Below are positions 62,501-64,000 of a stretch of DNA of 64,000 nt, in pieces. The first letter of the stretch is position 1; each line of letters opens with the position of its first letter. A model generated the notes under the pieces. The model worked only from the letters and a program-made list of their open reading frames with translations. It ran no database searches and had not been told where the DNA came from. Source of the DNA: Symsagittifera roscoffensis (Eukaryota; Xenacoelomorpha; Acoela; Convolutidae); assembly GCF_963678635.1 (NCBI RefSeq), contig NC_087068.1, forward strand, positions 51,190,563 through 51,254,562, read 5' to 3'. Position numbers and translations under genes: made by a program.

Positions 62501-63913
62501 ACTAGAATATTGATATTGGCCAAATATAAAAACGGTAGAAATATGCAAAATTTCCAAATTGTCACTGACGCCGCCGAATTGGAACATATTTTATATTTCA
62601 AGAGTTTCGTTATAAAAGAAGCGAAATATTGCTTCATTTAATTGAATGGCAATTGCTTCTTTTTAAAATTTGACTTTCGGCTTATTTTATTTTCGGTCAT
62701 TCGCTCACGAATTTTTTCGCGCATTCGGTTCTTCGTGCATGAGAATAGCCCCCTTGTAGTATATCACCCTGTTGGCTGAGTTTGTTTCATAGCGCCCCCA
62801 CTTTAAGTGAAGATTTCTTTTTCTAATTATTTCATTTTAAGCTAATGTTAGTTGCTCACTTTTAATTATTTAACATTTATAAAGACATTGGTAATAATAT
62901 GTTTTATGGTAGATTTCAGTCTTCCAAAACACGAACACATAAAATACGATAGTCTCGCAGATGCTCTTAATCTCTCGGTCGGAGGATCGATTCCGGCAGA
63001 TAATAGAAGTTGTATTTTTCACGGCTTATTTTTTATCTTAATTTTTTTTTTGGCTTTTCAGAGCTACTTTTTGCCGTTTTCTTGTATGTGTTTGCAAAGC
63101 GCAGCTTCCTCTCTGTGTTAAATTACAATTTTTTCGCCTGTTTATTAGAATTGCAGACATGTGGAAGTGTACGAATGGGGAGCTGCGTGAGTCGGAGGAG
63201 AAAGTGCAGCTGCTGGTGACACATGACGACCAGGTGAAGAAGCTGAGCAATCTGTTGATGTTGGAGATCATGACGGAACCGTCACAACGCACCACTCTCG
63301 CCTCAAAGGTACCAACAGATCGGAATTACCCCCTCCCACCTCCCAAAAAAAACTAACAAAGTGAATGTTTACCCCTAAATTTTGAGGAAAATTAAAGCAG
63401 TAAGTAAAATGCCAACACGTAAAATGCCGATTTTTGATTGATTGGCTGGAAGTCAATTAGCAAGTGAAACGTTTCCAGCATACCTTTGTTTTTTCTGGGT
63501 AGGGGAATGTTTTTTTTTGGGTACAAGGGGTTCAATTTGTTTGAAATCTCATGACTATACTAGGGTTAAGCTTGCATGAAATGTGACCCGTATGAAGGAT
63601 TTTTTTATTTCGAAGGATGGAAATTGTAAACTTCTCTAGAGTAATAAATCGCGCAAGATTTTGATAAGTGTTCTGCAAATCGAAGCGTCTGTCACAGGAT
63701 TGGCGTGCTTATCTGATTATTCAACTGCTTTCTTTTCAGGCCATAAAAGAAGCCCTGGATAAAATTGACCTGCAGAAACATGCGGTTTCAACGACGACCC
63801 TAGAAAGCCAGACCGCTTCGACCAACAGTTTAGTGTTGAACAAGTCTCTAGACACTGTCGCACAAAGAAATAGTCCCAAGCAAGCAAAACTGCCTCATAT
63901 TGCCCATCGATAA
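26473..63913 (+). CDS. FAM227-family protein, 14 exons, about 625 aa
   Basis: Exons: 26473-26558, 26983-27155, 49484-49561, 51874-52046, 53665-53727, 54073-54225, 55220-55346, 55696-55803, 56036-56189, 59835-59902, 61206-61264, 61490-61791, 63149-63308, 63740-63913. Phases match at every junction and the sum is 1,878 bases (625 codons plus stop). Exons 6-7 hold the family signature: DLFWWFFSDKY, then FFK joined to NYPDILSQALYCAF and KVFLWLTG. ISPLMANYL in exon 12 also fits. FAM227 proteins (FWWh domain) are poorly characterised and are generally linked to cilia and sperm. The middle (exon 9) is Ser/Arg-rich and disordered. Exons 1-2 and 8-11 are supported by phase and splice sites more than by similarity. 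All introns are GT-AG except intron 4, which begins with GC. Intron 2 carries an 18.9-kb LTR element. Confidence 0.85.
26983..27155 (+). CDS. FAM227-like exon 2
   Basis: Acceptor CCGCAG|C, donor AAAAG|GTATTA. Encodes an acidic, Ser-rich disordered stretch (DSDDSGASGSEDEKD) and ends in PGTILGHVK. The phase agrees with exons 1 and 3. Confidence 0.7.
27840..28000 (+). repeat. Imperfect tandem duplication with G-rich runs
   Basis: Two units of about 90 bp. Each has a GGGG-rich patch (GGGGAGGGGGG; GGGTCGGGGGG) followed by GAAACTAGCATAAAAATG and an A run. Confidence 0.6.
28545..28615 (+). other. tRNA-like fragment
   Basis: CGTTAGTATAGTGGTG matches the D-arm and A-box region of eukaryotic tRNA-Asp/Glu/Gly. 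A weaker GATTCCCC lies about 50 bases on. The anticodon and acceptor stems do not pair, so it is a pseudogene or SINE remnant and not a working tRNA. Confidence 0.4.
28710..28713 (+). repeat. Target-site duplication, left (CTGT)
   Basis: CTGT directly before the 5' LTR is repeated directly after the 3' LTR at 47616-47619, as expected for a 4-bp staggered gypsy integration. Confidence 0.85.
28714..29123 (+). repeat. 5' LTR (410 bp)
   Basis: Matches 47206-47615 at 409 of 410 positions (29043 G, 47535 C). Starts TGGAACCTG and ends ATAACTCA. AATAAA at 28918-28923 could serve as the poly(A) signal. A perfect 13-bp hairpin with a 2-base loop occupies 28829-28856. Confidence 0.97.
29126..29140 (+). 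other. Candidate primer binding site
   Basis: TGGTGCGACC begins two bases after the 5' LTR. It would pair with a tRNA 3' end reading GGTCGCACCA. I cannot assign the tRNA. Confidence 0.6.
29141..30371 (+). other. Long leader of the LTR element
   Basis: About 1.2 kb of mainly non-coding leader. A near-duplicate GATCATCAAGG followed by TATCCTTGGATC occurs at about 29771 and 29832. Degenerate blocks with CCAACCCT and GACCCAGG recur four times between 29880 and 30300. Such repeats may form packaging or translation structures. Confidence 0.5.
29211..29444 (+). CDS. Small leader ORF, 77 aa
   Basis: ATG at 29211, 88 bases after the 5' LTR, probably the first long uORF of the genomic RNA. Arg-rich in the middle (GRRPRTRDDIRQSR). 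No family recognised; it may be a regulatory uORF, a leader exon, or chance. Confidence 0.3.
   Translation: MLYDNNLIEMSLRLNRSEPIFRTITELPGIGRRPRTRDDIRQSRNLPYSYMIVRQKPEQTFVFRILLAMNLDFHLQT
30372..30839 (+). CDS. Small basic ORF with one in-frame TGA
   Basis: From ATG 30372 the frame runs 41 codons to TGA at 30495-30497, then stays open for another 113 codons to the TGA at 30837-30839. The second part is basic, with KRGKRRIKKQYKHK, which looks like a nuclear or RNA-binding patch. Its end overlaps the gag ATG (30814) in another frame. Either TGA is read through or skipped by splicing, or it is a recent nonsense mutation. The function is unknown; a Rev-like RNA-binding role is only a guess. Confidence 0.45.
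30814..34914 (+). CDS. gag: Gag-protease frame with one in-frame TAA
   Basis: ATG 30814 opens a frame that meets TAA at 31015-31017 and is otherwise open for 1,299 codons to 34914. No in-frame ATG occurs in the first 100 or so codons after the TAA, so the long part has no natural start of its own. Order after the stop: helical region; long Asn/Gln/Pro-rich part; capsid-like region (QKWFSVLPIEIKSNWKRF, with the typical Trp positions); CCHC knuckle CNYCRRYGHSISEC; about 200 residues of Arg/Ser/Asn/Tyr-rich repeats; and retropepsin with DSGAESN near the C-terminus. It provides the particle shell, RNA binding and polyprotein processing. Confidence 0.85.
31015..31017 (+). other. Internal TAA of gag
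   Basis: CTA TAA GAT interrupts an otherwise continuous frame after 67 codons. It is the only stop in 1,367 codons. It could be a readthrough site, a boundary removed by splicing, or a single inactivating change in a young copy. Confidence 0.85.
34905..39056 (+). CDS. pol: Pol: reverse transcriptase, RNase H, integrase
   Basis: Numbered from 34920 (1,378 codons). RT: FTTADMNSAYNQMPL and the active site YLDD at 369-372. RNase H: first catalytic Asp518 (MCDASNFG), then TDHKP and LPDTLSR. Integrase: zinc domain (GHSGSEKT, CNDCIVC), catalytic Asp953 (FDTKGP), Asp1013 (VTDNGTEF) and Glu1049 (LVEGMN), with 35 residues between the last two. A basic C-terminal tail follows. The frame has no ATG at its start and is in the -1 phase to gag, overlapping it by 34905-34914, so frameshifting or reinitiation is needed. 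No classic slippery heptamer was seen in the overlap. No internal stop. Confidence 0.95.
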   Translation, partial: PAIKHLKPLSGNIYNFSIKQVHQYDKKQNKQKFYMSDFEFKPIHKFFKITISSIKYLKNSNSDIISLHVYNNTPYQVTLPLGLLGYCETNATILPIHEKAYRVKNILQLLDICQSTILNEELSINNIISNENRNTDYFTKTPYFKPTFNISNYTENQQKFLTMFNFQHSQITQDEFEKLAKQLIKYSSVYATSKFDVGKISSSLHLPLKPDAVFKKQRASKVPIHLHDKVNRLLDILEQYNIISPVNKEEQPKGNTFINPVIILAKGESLKIVLDARYLNSLIDESKCNWPIEPIQVILTKINGKYFTTADMNSAYNQMPLDEQSRRLTQFVIGNQQYEFNRLFYGISIGPAAISAFMSKIFRPLILKKNAITYLDDVFMQSQTKEEMFNVLEQYHQILQNENLKAAPDKSHFFLTKVKFLGHNIERKTITPLKSRIDAIQKLQPPTNKKKIQEFLGMLNFLSKYVYKMQLYLRPFYNILRQQNNFEWNIEHQARFEEIKKLLTEQISNTIPDSNQPFYAMCDASNFGIGAALLQSHNSTNKMNLISANSRLFTQAELRLSTLMRECTAIIYTLTEYEFLILGSKHPTVLFTDHKPIIFLFTQKSNPNHRVYRFQLILMKFPNLHIVWTAGKNLALPDTLSRNTPPELLTRKTTVEIPKNIKFYLAENETSPRLECKYAVKTDVEQSQINNLQHFPLYLDCQNNHYEVDLLGTSTFKPIPYSQWIKNNTQQKRIKQHPPKKDHFPLIEKENLTDKINLSGPQTNDSKYTINQVFDLHDPLDTIPLSKLEIENIFLPPTETITISTLKQYQNLDPVIRQLKSWHKYKTKPIKADSTILGNKTLLRYFRKFNNTTINENTDLLEYKLNESTVPCLPLSMILIAFNISHTQNIKGHSGSEKTYSNFIQNFYFPNAPIWIKVLCNDCIVCQLNKPYPNQKQIAQKQDFKGQSLYFNHRISFDTKGPISPSSEGNSYIMVIVDAFTHYVALNPVPHCNAYYAYTTLYEHWIAKFGLPEILVTDNGTEFINNEIITLCHLYNIKHKPRTSHAPWTNGLVEGMNRSLQEYLRCIINGNDTRYTEWSADVKLFPLAYNSQITTTLGMSPYEMVFNQKPRKPIMFTANSHKNAQGYCQPNKDSICYNLPLHTHDEDHFHHPQILKLASGTHTEWILNRDKKHNEIYQKVTKKLLQRQNINEQINSRFTPASDLKIGTFVLIPNFNTQKGISKKLQPLRKGPYQIIAKPTDVTYKITDSDKKEIVQHRNNLLPYYPKEYALRELTQLYSFTGLKVIQNNPHTDTITKEQNDIHLGNQNTKSNTTKNNTKNLDQNTSQKERKNRKMTEQIIPQKQIDKSEHSESSRLRNKPRKNYKVFIPQSKILKKVEFQKQP
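39057..39876 (+). other. Spacer after pol
   Basis: 820 bp, AT- and C-rich, with no long frame on either strand. It may carry the splice acceptor and leader of the downstream envelope-type mRNA. Confidence 0.4.
39877..40053 (+). CDS. Small membrane ORF, 58 aa
   Basis: ATG at 39877. Two hydrophobic segments (residues about 11-29 and 36-51: FLLFVIFITFLSSLILTIC, then IITFALATILLILFL) are separated by KCIKK. This is a viroporin-like layout, but the family is not recognised and the ORF is short. It lies just upstream of the Met-less frame at 40074. Confidence 0.35.
   Translation: MIRTIFSRTDIFLLFVIFITFLSSLILTICKCIKKAIITFALATILLILFLEEYFNKH
40074..41207 (+). CDS. Met-less 377-codon ORF, Pro/Ser/Thr/Gln-rich
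   Basis: The frame opens right after TAG 40071-40073 and stays open to TAA 41205-41207 with no ATG, GTG or TTG codon in it. That length is very unlikely by chance in AT-rich DNA. The first 270 residues are Pro, Ser, Thr and Gln-rich (disordered); the last 100 look more folded (FEITVKLNNITQHPYPLN, then IGYITFYNPYSGLSYT). The TAG sits in ACTTTTTCACTAAAAGAATAG, which resembles a 3' splice site, so the frame may be an exon joined to an upstream start. Its end overlaps the start of the envelope-like ORF. Confidence 0.55.
   Translation, partial: TKKLSKIATQKSPSQSSPTSSQDNPTTPSTTNNPQTSTRISFQDNPYTFEERHARLSEPLEPAQRQAPLSEPTYNLYPTLPQELSRIRNPSQNQNTVEINRQIIHPRRNKNFLTPRVHFDIPQSPSQNTPENPIGILPETPTLLSQRSTSSLPSDYLGSTPTSEQIRENPFNPPNQASRLPYWTTHSFTQGELNLVNDPIDISTDTTTSSSLPETLSLPSTPSISQISPPPFNLNFPNNLDARYREQSSTNIPLRLDWNTFTAPPPLFGQHLESNRLHNWALNRLQYRQDIHDDIRDHNIQILQQNSLQLKFEITVKLNNITQHPYPLNPPNITAQSLPPPFITTEVIYKYDRYTKNTIGYITFYNPYSGLSYTCIF
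41195..43810 (+). CDS. env: Envelope-like glycoprotein, 871 aa
   Basis: ATG 41195. Residues 1-19 form a signal peptide (YILKLLIFLQLLFLVIS). A Cys-containing ectodomain of about 680 residues follows. A hydrophobic helix at about 705-727 (ILYAMFNFIGFLFSLL) is the likely membrane anchor, with a second hydrophobic stretch at about 745-765. The cytosolic tail is His/Pro-rich. This layout and its place after pol match env of retroviruses and env-bearing gypsy elements, suggesting a membrane protein for infectious spread. I see no furin site and cannot assign a known envelope family. No internal stop. Confidence 0.7.
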   Translation: MYILKLLIFLQLLFLVISNQNINPSPRTGPQDLLVTHYDCEENEQKTLHKYAINQVSQCETEPQAIETTNVIATLYSKARATTVIGYKFTATFSEKKVHCSQVSNGNKNRLDHESFYQSNIERLLHLNPEDCKNELLRLNITKNKNTDRNLVYFQVFSDSVHQAELERYQGHIKLDEKYPYNGAHGRLTYDIHDKHWIPHIGINDPSNCKADTKNKGYQEIMFFDWKIQLEKIQLTRDLSDNTMIYQGIRLPCKNDQGYCDPTTRTQATIVWFPEDTCTTFQVAKIHARMIKFHEKYFIQSIPYEHVNPLRKISSNFRNIHNIENKLTRFQIYQETELACKYRNPLHKTQYSEILVEYENGFDMTTGKIKVDPYATSHPLNEGTSYIPVNFQKNTGQPGGHLKPQNDQSTRLQELSLMNNTYFGNIHYDIHLDMKLDYTISRIFQEMSLSELETLHQLCELERTQILQSLALAVLKIPYAGYLLSGNRSNFLDYEGNILWFYTCTKKVSPLYVFEDKRCYKRIPIFYKNKVHFVDTLSRRTYFWDTAVPCGSENSHNVVQLNPDEDKYYLLTPYPTLMQSLKKFSPESIRAIARNPNIDLQSIGIYSKSDIQHHIRTQQFQELLTQMDTIQRQSIDQNLRKLAETAGFADIYTQDYSGYFKDIKDYIYLNGEKYRPQDISPINIFSFVTLKNEILDFLGWPYYILEKLTILYAMFNFIGFLFSLLKGIYNTCAIHTQVNRQASVARILFAGFFGIFSTSINKILLDAQIKEYNTKIATRQNTYDEEHNNADTTPTAPQLPPLPHNHPLSLVPRNFRNLAITHNNFRPTISQSPIQHIMPHHSQDENTYEQIIEQPHTTAFQSQNNNFFSPR
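43807..44568 (+). CDS. Pro/Ser-rich accessory ORF, 253 aa
   Basis: Its ATG overlaps the env stop as ATGA (43807-43810), an arrangement typical of coupled translation. Ser, Pro, Thr and Asn dominate; the last 60 residues (RTFKRKFPNHPFPAKPG) are more basic. No domain recognised. The DNA here is C-rich instead of A-rich. Confidence 0.55.
   Translation: MSRQLGSLHRSNSHPTNLTTPIPIIPLFAFPPPDFPSSNVTSGMNSDTNSHISVLYSISQLNNPNIETPDEFADSEPSPSNNFHTNPLNFSQPPFQPILPNNPDPTNSTPSYASQVTPTYSSLHSNQSSHSSDTPRISPELDNFITLQQQSYHLDTPTINQISSTIDSSNPPTPTPSSIYTDSLAPSSTTTVSSLSTNRAYRTFKRKFPNHPFPAKPGTAREYINHPQHTNTKEFLAITLPSFPQYTLNTPHD
44561..45613 (+). CDS. Accessory ORF, 350 aa, unknown
   Basis: The ATG at 44561 overlaps the end of the previous ORF by eight bases (ATGACTAA). 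The protein looks globular, rich in Phe, Tyr, His and Thr (YTYYRFIQNHFDLHTP), with a helical C-terminus. No signal peptide and no family recognised. The intact frame in a young element suggests that it is functional. A strong 5' splice consensus begins four bases after its stop. Confidence 0.6.
   Translation: MTNETRNFVDEYVLMPTLPWTSYYHFTNPLCLPLSNTHIDIERNMDMLYRLTTPLTPRQFTYIGYKKSLKTHTAPRANEYTLEYYDHNIIRTNQDQFLDDDRFANPQITEKFFIKTPYVFTLNIFDRKFDHIISEALTDTQAYESFKERFQIFSLTFHFLAPHERDLHCSHDIMLRTKQTHTYTYYRFIQNHFDLHTPSRQPHHRFQFINSKYTSPSFLNFTYCIKDTNLHGILRNYDPITQMYIFCPITKTFNAEESRPFLIPHEFVQPIEIPILEFIHNTKFNHKLYNLIQNTPYEFAVGTEELTTIKALQLLWPLLQTKNIIRILAKLLTTSDLIHDIFPHGFFPDD
45614..45622 (+). promoter_or_regulatory. 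Candidate 5' splice site
   Basis: CAG|GTAAGT begins directly after the TAA of the preceding ORF. It is a full match to the metazoan donor consensus, implying a spliced 3' untranslated region or spliced subgenomic RNAs. Confidence 0.5.
45623..47205 (+). other. Long 3' tail of the LTR element
   Basis: Mostly non-coding on the + strand. CAGTAAAT-type motifs with TTTCCCCCA recur at 45830-45950. GGCCTAACCCACC occurs twice near 46470 and 46512 within a possible stem-loop. A Lys-rich 80-codon frame (46266-46508, non-ATG start) is weak. The end, GGATGGG, just before 47206 may be a short polypurine tract. Confidence 0.45.
46677..47153 (-). CDS. Antisense ORF, 158 aa
   Basis: ATG at 47153 on the - strand, 52 bases inside the 3' LTR, open for 158 codons in a patch where base composition differs from the rest of the element. 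Hydrophobic N- and C-termini (FLLGFLIREV; ILIYVLHIVIYIL). No family recognised. Retroviral antisense genes driven from the 3' LTR are known, but this one may be chance. Confidence 0.3.
   Translation of the reverse strand: MDDGRWYLANILFLLGFLIREVPDSIIVSSQDNDWVFATNSNLISEWLAMSGFSVSLVRTSLCLTLSGNGVEIVRGGDAWILGSVRILEHRGGHWSSSMKSFSAKSSRTLNPLSCDCGRHIDCSWPFFLECSRVVLSLDVRPWCCILIYVLHIVIYIL
47206..47615 (+). repeat. 3' LTR (410 bp)
   Basis: Copy of 28714-29123 with one difference (C at 47535). It carries the same AATAAA and 13-bp hairpin. Because it is in sense in a host intron, its poly(A) signal could truncate host transcripts. Confidence 0.97.
47616..49483 (+). other. Intron 2, part after the LTR element
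   Basis: No exon was seen. It contains the inverted-repeat element at 48625-48835. The acceptor of exon 3 ends it (GTTTTCAG). Confidence 0.5.
48617..48843. mobile_element. MITE with 8-bp target duplication
   Basis: The element at 48625-48835 (211 bp) has terminal inverted repeats GGCTCTTTTCCAGTCCCCCC and is flanked on both sides by GAATCGTG (48617-48624 and 48836-48843). An 8-bp duplication is typical of hAT-like transposons. No coding capacity. Confidence 0.9.
49484..49561 (+). CDS. FAM227-like exon 3
   Basis: Acceptor GTTTTCAG|AG, donor CG|GTAAGT. Encodes KEQREVEEFSSAFAQKAVQ, charged and helical. Phase 1 at both ends, fitting exons 2 and 4. Confidence 0.75.
49905..49985 (+). repeat. tRNA-derived SINE-like unit
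   Basis: TAGCGTAGAGGTAGGG (49922-49937) and GGTTCGAAACT (49963-49973) correspond in sequence and spacing to the A and B boxes of the RNA polymerase III tRNA promoter. Confidence 0.6.
51115..51185 (+). repeat. tRNA-derived SINE-like unit
   Basis: GTGGAGGT, then GACGGCAAA, then AGTTCGAATCC (51162-51172), a good B box. Shares GGAGGT and GACGGCAAA with the unit at 57656. Confidence 0.6.
51874..52046 (+). CDS. FAM227-like exon 4
   Basis: Acceptor TATATTTCAG|CC. Encodes LGRGGGHKLNDDSG, then ELYRYEGFLDHC and ALSAQPQLAFK. It ends AAG|GCAAGG, so intron 4 is a GC-AG intron; no GT donor in phase lies nearby. Confidence 0.8.
52148..52385. mobile_element. Foldback/MITE-like element, copy 2
   Basis: The element 52156-52377 has long arms (TAGCAGTATTTAGACAACCG at left; TGCGGTCTGTATTTAGACAA read back from right) and is flanked by AGGCAAGG on both sides (52148-52155, 52378-52385). 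It is related to 24310-24467 but inverted. Confidence 0.85.
52532..52960 (+). repeat. Dispersed intron repeat family A, copy
   Basis: Shares ACTCTTATATAGGTCG, TTTCAAAGAGC and TTCATTGACTC blocks, in the same order, with 61836-62122. Partial copies lie at about 57185-57530, 58460-58650 and 59030-59200. Confidence 0.65.
53665..53727 (+). CDS. FAM227-like exon 5
   Basis: Acceptor CTTTTTAG|AAG, donor CGG|GTAAAG. Encodes KTYESEAQHFLLCDLSVDIA, 21 codons, phase 0 at both ends. The SEA stretch before the FWW block is typical of the family. Confidence 0.85.
54073..54225 (+). CDS. FAM227-like exon 6 (FWW block)
   Basis: Acceptor GTATTTCAG|GAT, donor TTCAAG|GTCCTT (weak). Encodes DLFWWFFSDKY at residues 192-202, the defining motif, and ends RYRNAFFK. 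The open frame continues past the donor to 54273, but joining to NYPDIL in exon 7 fits the family. Confidence 0.88.
54226..55219 (+). other. Intron 6
   Basis: About 1 kb with no exon. Contains a poly(G) run near 54440 and a diverged fragment of intron repeat family A. Confidence 0.5.
55220..55346 (+). CDS. FAM227-like exon 7
   Basis: Acceptor GTGTTTAG|AAC, donor CACAG|GTAATA. Encodes NYPDILSQALYCAFCHTF, then FNDKFIN and KVFLWLTG, the second half of the family domain. Confidence 0.9.
55347..55695 (+). other. Intron 7
   Basis: 349 bp between exons 7 and 8. No feature of note was seen. Confidence 0.5.
55696..55803 (+). CDS. FAM227-like exon 8
   Basis: Acceptor TTTTTGTTAAG|GA, donor GCG|GTGAGG. 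Encodes KKWSIADLEPLDLKADF, fitting the Trp-rich end of the family domain. The phase agrees with both neighbours; the acceptor is unusual. Confidence 0.7.
56036..56189 (+). CDS. FAM227-like exon 9
   Basis: Acceptor GGATTTCAG|CT, donor CACAG|GTGAAT. Encodes a disordered Ser/Arg/Asp stretch (DDARSSSSRSRTRRHN). A longer overlapping frame (55973-56248) is a shadow, because only this frame keeps the phase. Confidence 0.7.
57656..57720 (+). repeat. tRNA-derived SINE-like unit
   Basis: GGAGGTAACGAATAAGCCTG, then GACGGCAAA, then GGGTTTGAATCTG (57697-57709) as a diverged B box. Same family as 51115-51185. Confidence 0.55.
58095..58360 (+). repeat. Dispersed intron repeat family B, copy
   Basis: TTTTTCGGCT and GATAGGTTTTGGCC blocks followed by GTGCGCAGCTCAGCTTCGCC and TCTGTGT. 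Related stretches lie at 50215-50330, 50865-51000, 51590-51680 and 63050-63135. Confidence 0.6.
59353..59823. mobile_element. Foldback element with 8-bp target duplication
   Basis: The element 59361-59815 (455 bp) has imperfect arms of about 190 bp starting GGGTCTTA and ending TAAGACCC, each with GGCCCAAAATCA-like sequence. It is flanked by AAAAGTGT (59353-59360 and 59816-59823). It ends just before the exon 10 acceptor. Confidence 0.88.
59835..59902 (+). CDS. FAM227-like exon 10
   Basis: Acceptor TTTGTTTTAG|C, donor TCAA|GTAAGT. Encodes MHTTSGDETEPFHSRKVQF, 22 codons. The phase matches exons 9 and 11. Little similarity support. Confidence 0.6.
59903..61205 (+). other. Intron 10
   Basis: 1.3 kb, about 60% of which is the large inverted repeat 60330-61116. 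No exon was seen. Confidence 0.5.
60330..61116. mobile_element. Large foldback element
   Basis: Left arm 60331-60640 and right arm about 60811-61116 are imperfect inverted copies. Shared blocks include CCAGTATATCATAA, GGGCTCAAATTGGTT and ATGCAGCC. The outer limits are uncertain and the arms may reach close to exon 11. No target duplication was identified. Confidence 0.75.
61206..61264 (+). CDS. FAM227-like exon 11
   Basis: Acceptor TTTTTATTGACAG|AG, donor AAG|GTAACA. Encodes KERPYAYKPSRAQKRDLTK, basic. The phase matches exons 10 and 12. Confidence 0.65.
61490..61791 (+). CDS. FAM227-like exon 12
   Basis: Acceptor TTTCTGTGCAG|AGC, donor AAAGA|GTAAGT. The longest exon (about 101 codons). FNVQGISPLMANYLSR resembles the conserved C-terminal motif of the family. 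Then comes a charged helical part (KDNRKVLKDLSEKETKF). Confidence 0.85.
61836..62122 (+). repeat. Dispersed intron repeat family A, copy
   Basis: Begins AGCGTCGATG and ends CAACTGTCTGTTGGCGGTG; matches 52532-52960 block by block, though that copy has an insertion. Confidence 0.65.
62408..62743. mobile_element. MITE-like element
   Basis: Terminal inverted repeats of about 30 bp: CTCATACGCGAAGGACCGAA at left, and CTCATGCACGAAGAACCGAA read back from the right, both followed by TGCGCGAAAA. No coding frame and no clear target duplication. Confidence 0.8.
63149..63308 (+). CDS. FAM227-like exon 13
   Basis: Acceptor GTTTATTAG|A, donor AAG|GTACCA. Encodes IADMWKCTNGELRESEEKV, then DDQVKKLSNLLMLEIMTEP, helical. 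The phase fits exons 12 and 14. Confidence 0.8.
63309..63739 (+). other. Intron 13
   Basis: 431 bp between exons 13 and 14. No feature was recognised. Confidence 0.5.
63740..63913 (+). CDS. FAM227-like exon 14 (terminal)
   Basis: Acceptor TTCTTTTCAG|GCC. Encodes 57 residues from AIKEALDKIDLQKHA to the stop TAA at 63911-63913. Confidence 0.8.
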   Translation, partial: AIKEALDKIDLQKHAVSTTTLESQTASTNSLVLNKSLDTVAQRNSPKQAKLPHIAHR

Positions 63914-63951
63914 CTGGACATTTAGATGAAAAATTTCATGTTTTTCTTGTA

Positions 63952-63957
63952 AATAAA
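63952..63957 (+). terminator. Poly(A) signal of the FAM227-like gene
   Basis: AATAAA 38 bases after the stop codon, a canonical polyadenylation hexamer supporting the end of the gene here. Confidence 0.75.
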
Positions 63958-64000
63958 TTGTAAATTTGTATCTATCCAAATTGTGAATTGCATTGCAGAT

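Larger units (their letters stand above)
61792..63148 (+). other. Intron 12
   Basis: 1.36 kb with no exon. Contains family A repeat (61836-62122), an inverted-repeat element (62408-62743) and a family B fragment near 63050. Confidence 0.5.

Noticed and set aside
1-64000. CRISPR arrays, bacterial operons or defence systems
   Set aside because: No regularly spaced short repeats and no prokaryotic genes; spliced genes and retroelements show that the DNA is eukaryotic.

Overview
The window is nuclear DNA of an animal, most likely an invertebrate. It carries a complete intronless myo-inositol oxygenase gene, a 14-exon FAM227-family gene with AT-rich introns, two very large Ty3/gypsy-type LTR elements, and many small inverted-repeat and tRNA-derived elements in the introns. 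There is no operon structure, CRISPR array or other sign of a prokaryote. I cannot name the species.

Region 1 (1 to about 23.4 kb) is a decayed gypsy element on the + strand, visibly more GC-rich than its surroundings. Its gag, zinc knuckle, protease, reverse transcriptase, RNase H and integrase are all readable but broken by frameshifts and stops. A 2,881-bp segment from gag to just before RT is duplicated in tandem (2765-5645 and 5646-8526) with only three differences seen. Downstream of integrase the element carries unusual cargo: a TARG1-like macrodomain (13258-13767), then a second broken polyprotein (14242-22157) with a canonical SGNH/GDSL hydrolase domain followed by a second, degenerate SGNH-like domain and about 1,400 residues that I do not recognise. 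I could not find its LTRs.

Region 2 (23.8-26.5 kb) holds a duplicated AT-rich segment, a small inverted-repeat element and MIOX on the - strand. MIOX is head to head with the FAM227 gene, with 474 bp between the start codons.

Region 3 (26473-63913) is the FAM227-like gene on the + strand. All 14 exons join in a consistent phase and give about 625 residues, including the FWW signature. Intron 2 (27156-49483) contains a young 18,902-bp gypsy element (28714-47615) in the same orientation. Its 410-bp LTRs differ at one base and are flanked by CTGT. It has a gag frame with one internal TAA, a separate frameshifted pol, an upstream small frame with one internal TGA, a 377-codon frame without any methionine codon, an envelope-like protein and two further overlapping frames. 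The remaining introns hold several inverted-repeat elements (some with clear 8-bp target duplications), tRNA-derived SINE-like sequences and two diffuse repeat families.

Nothing here is a prokaryotic defence or metabolic system. The most unusual material is the cargo of the first element (macrodomain plus paired SGNH domains) and the coding layout of the second.
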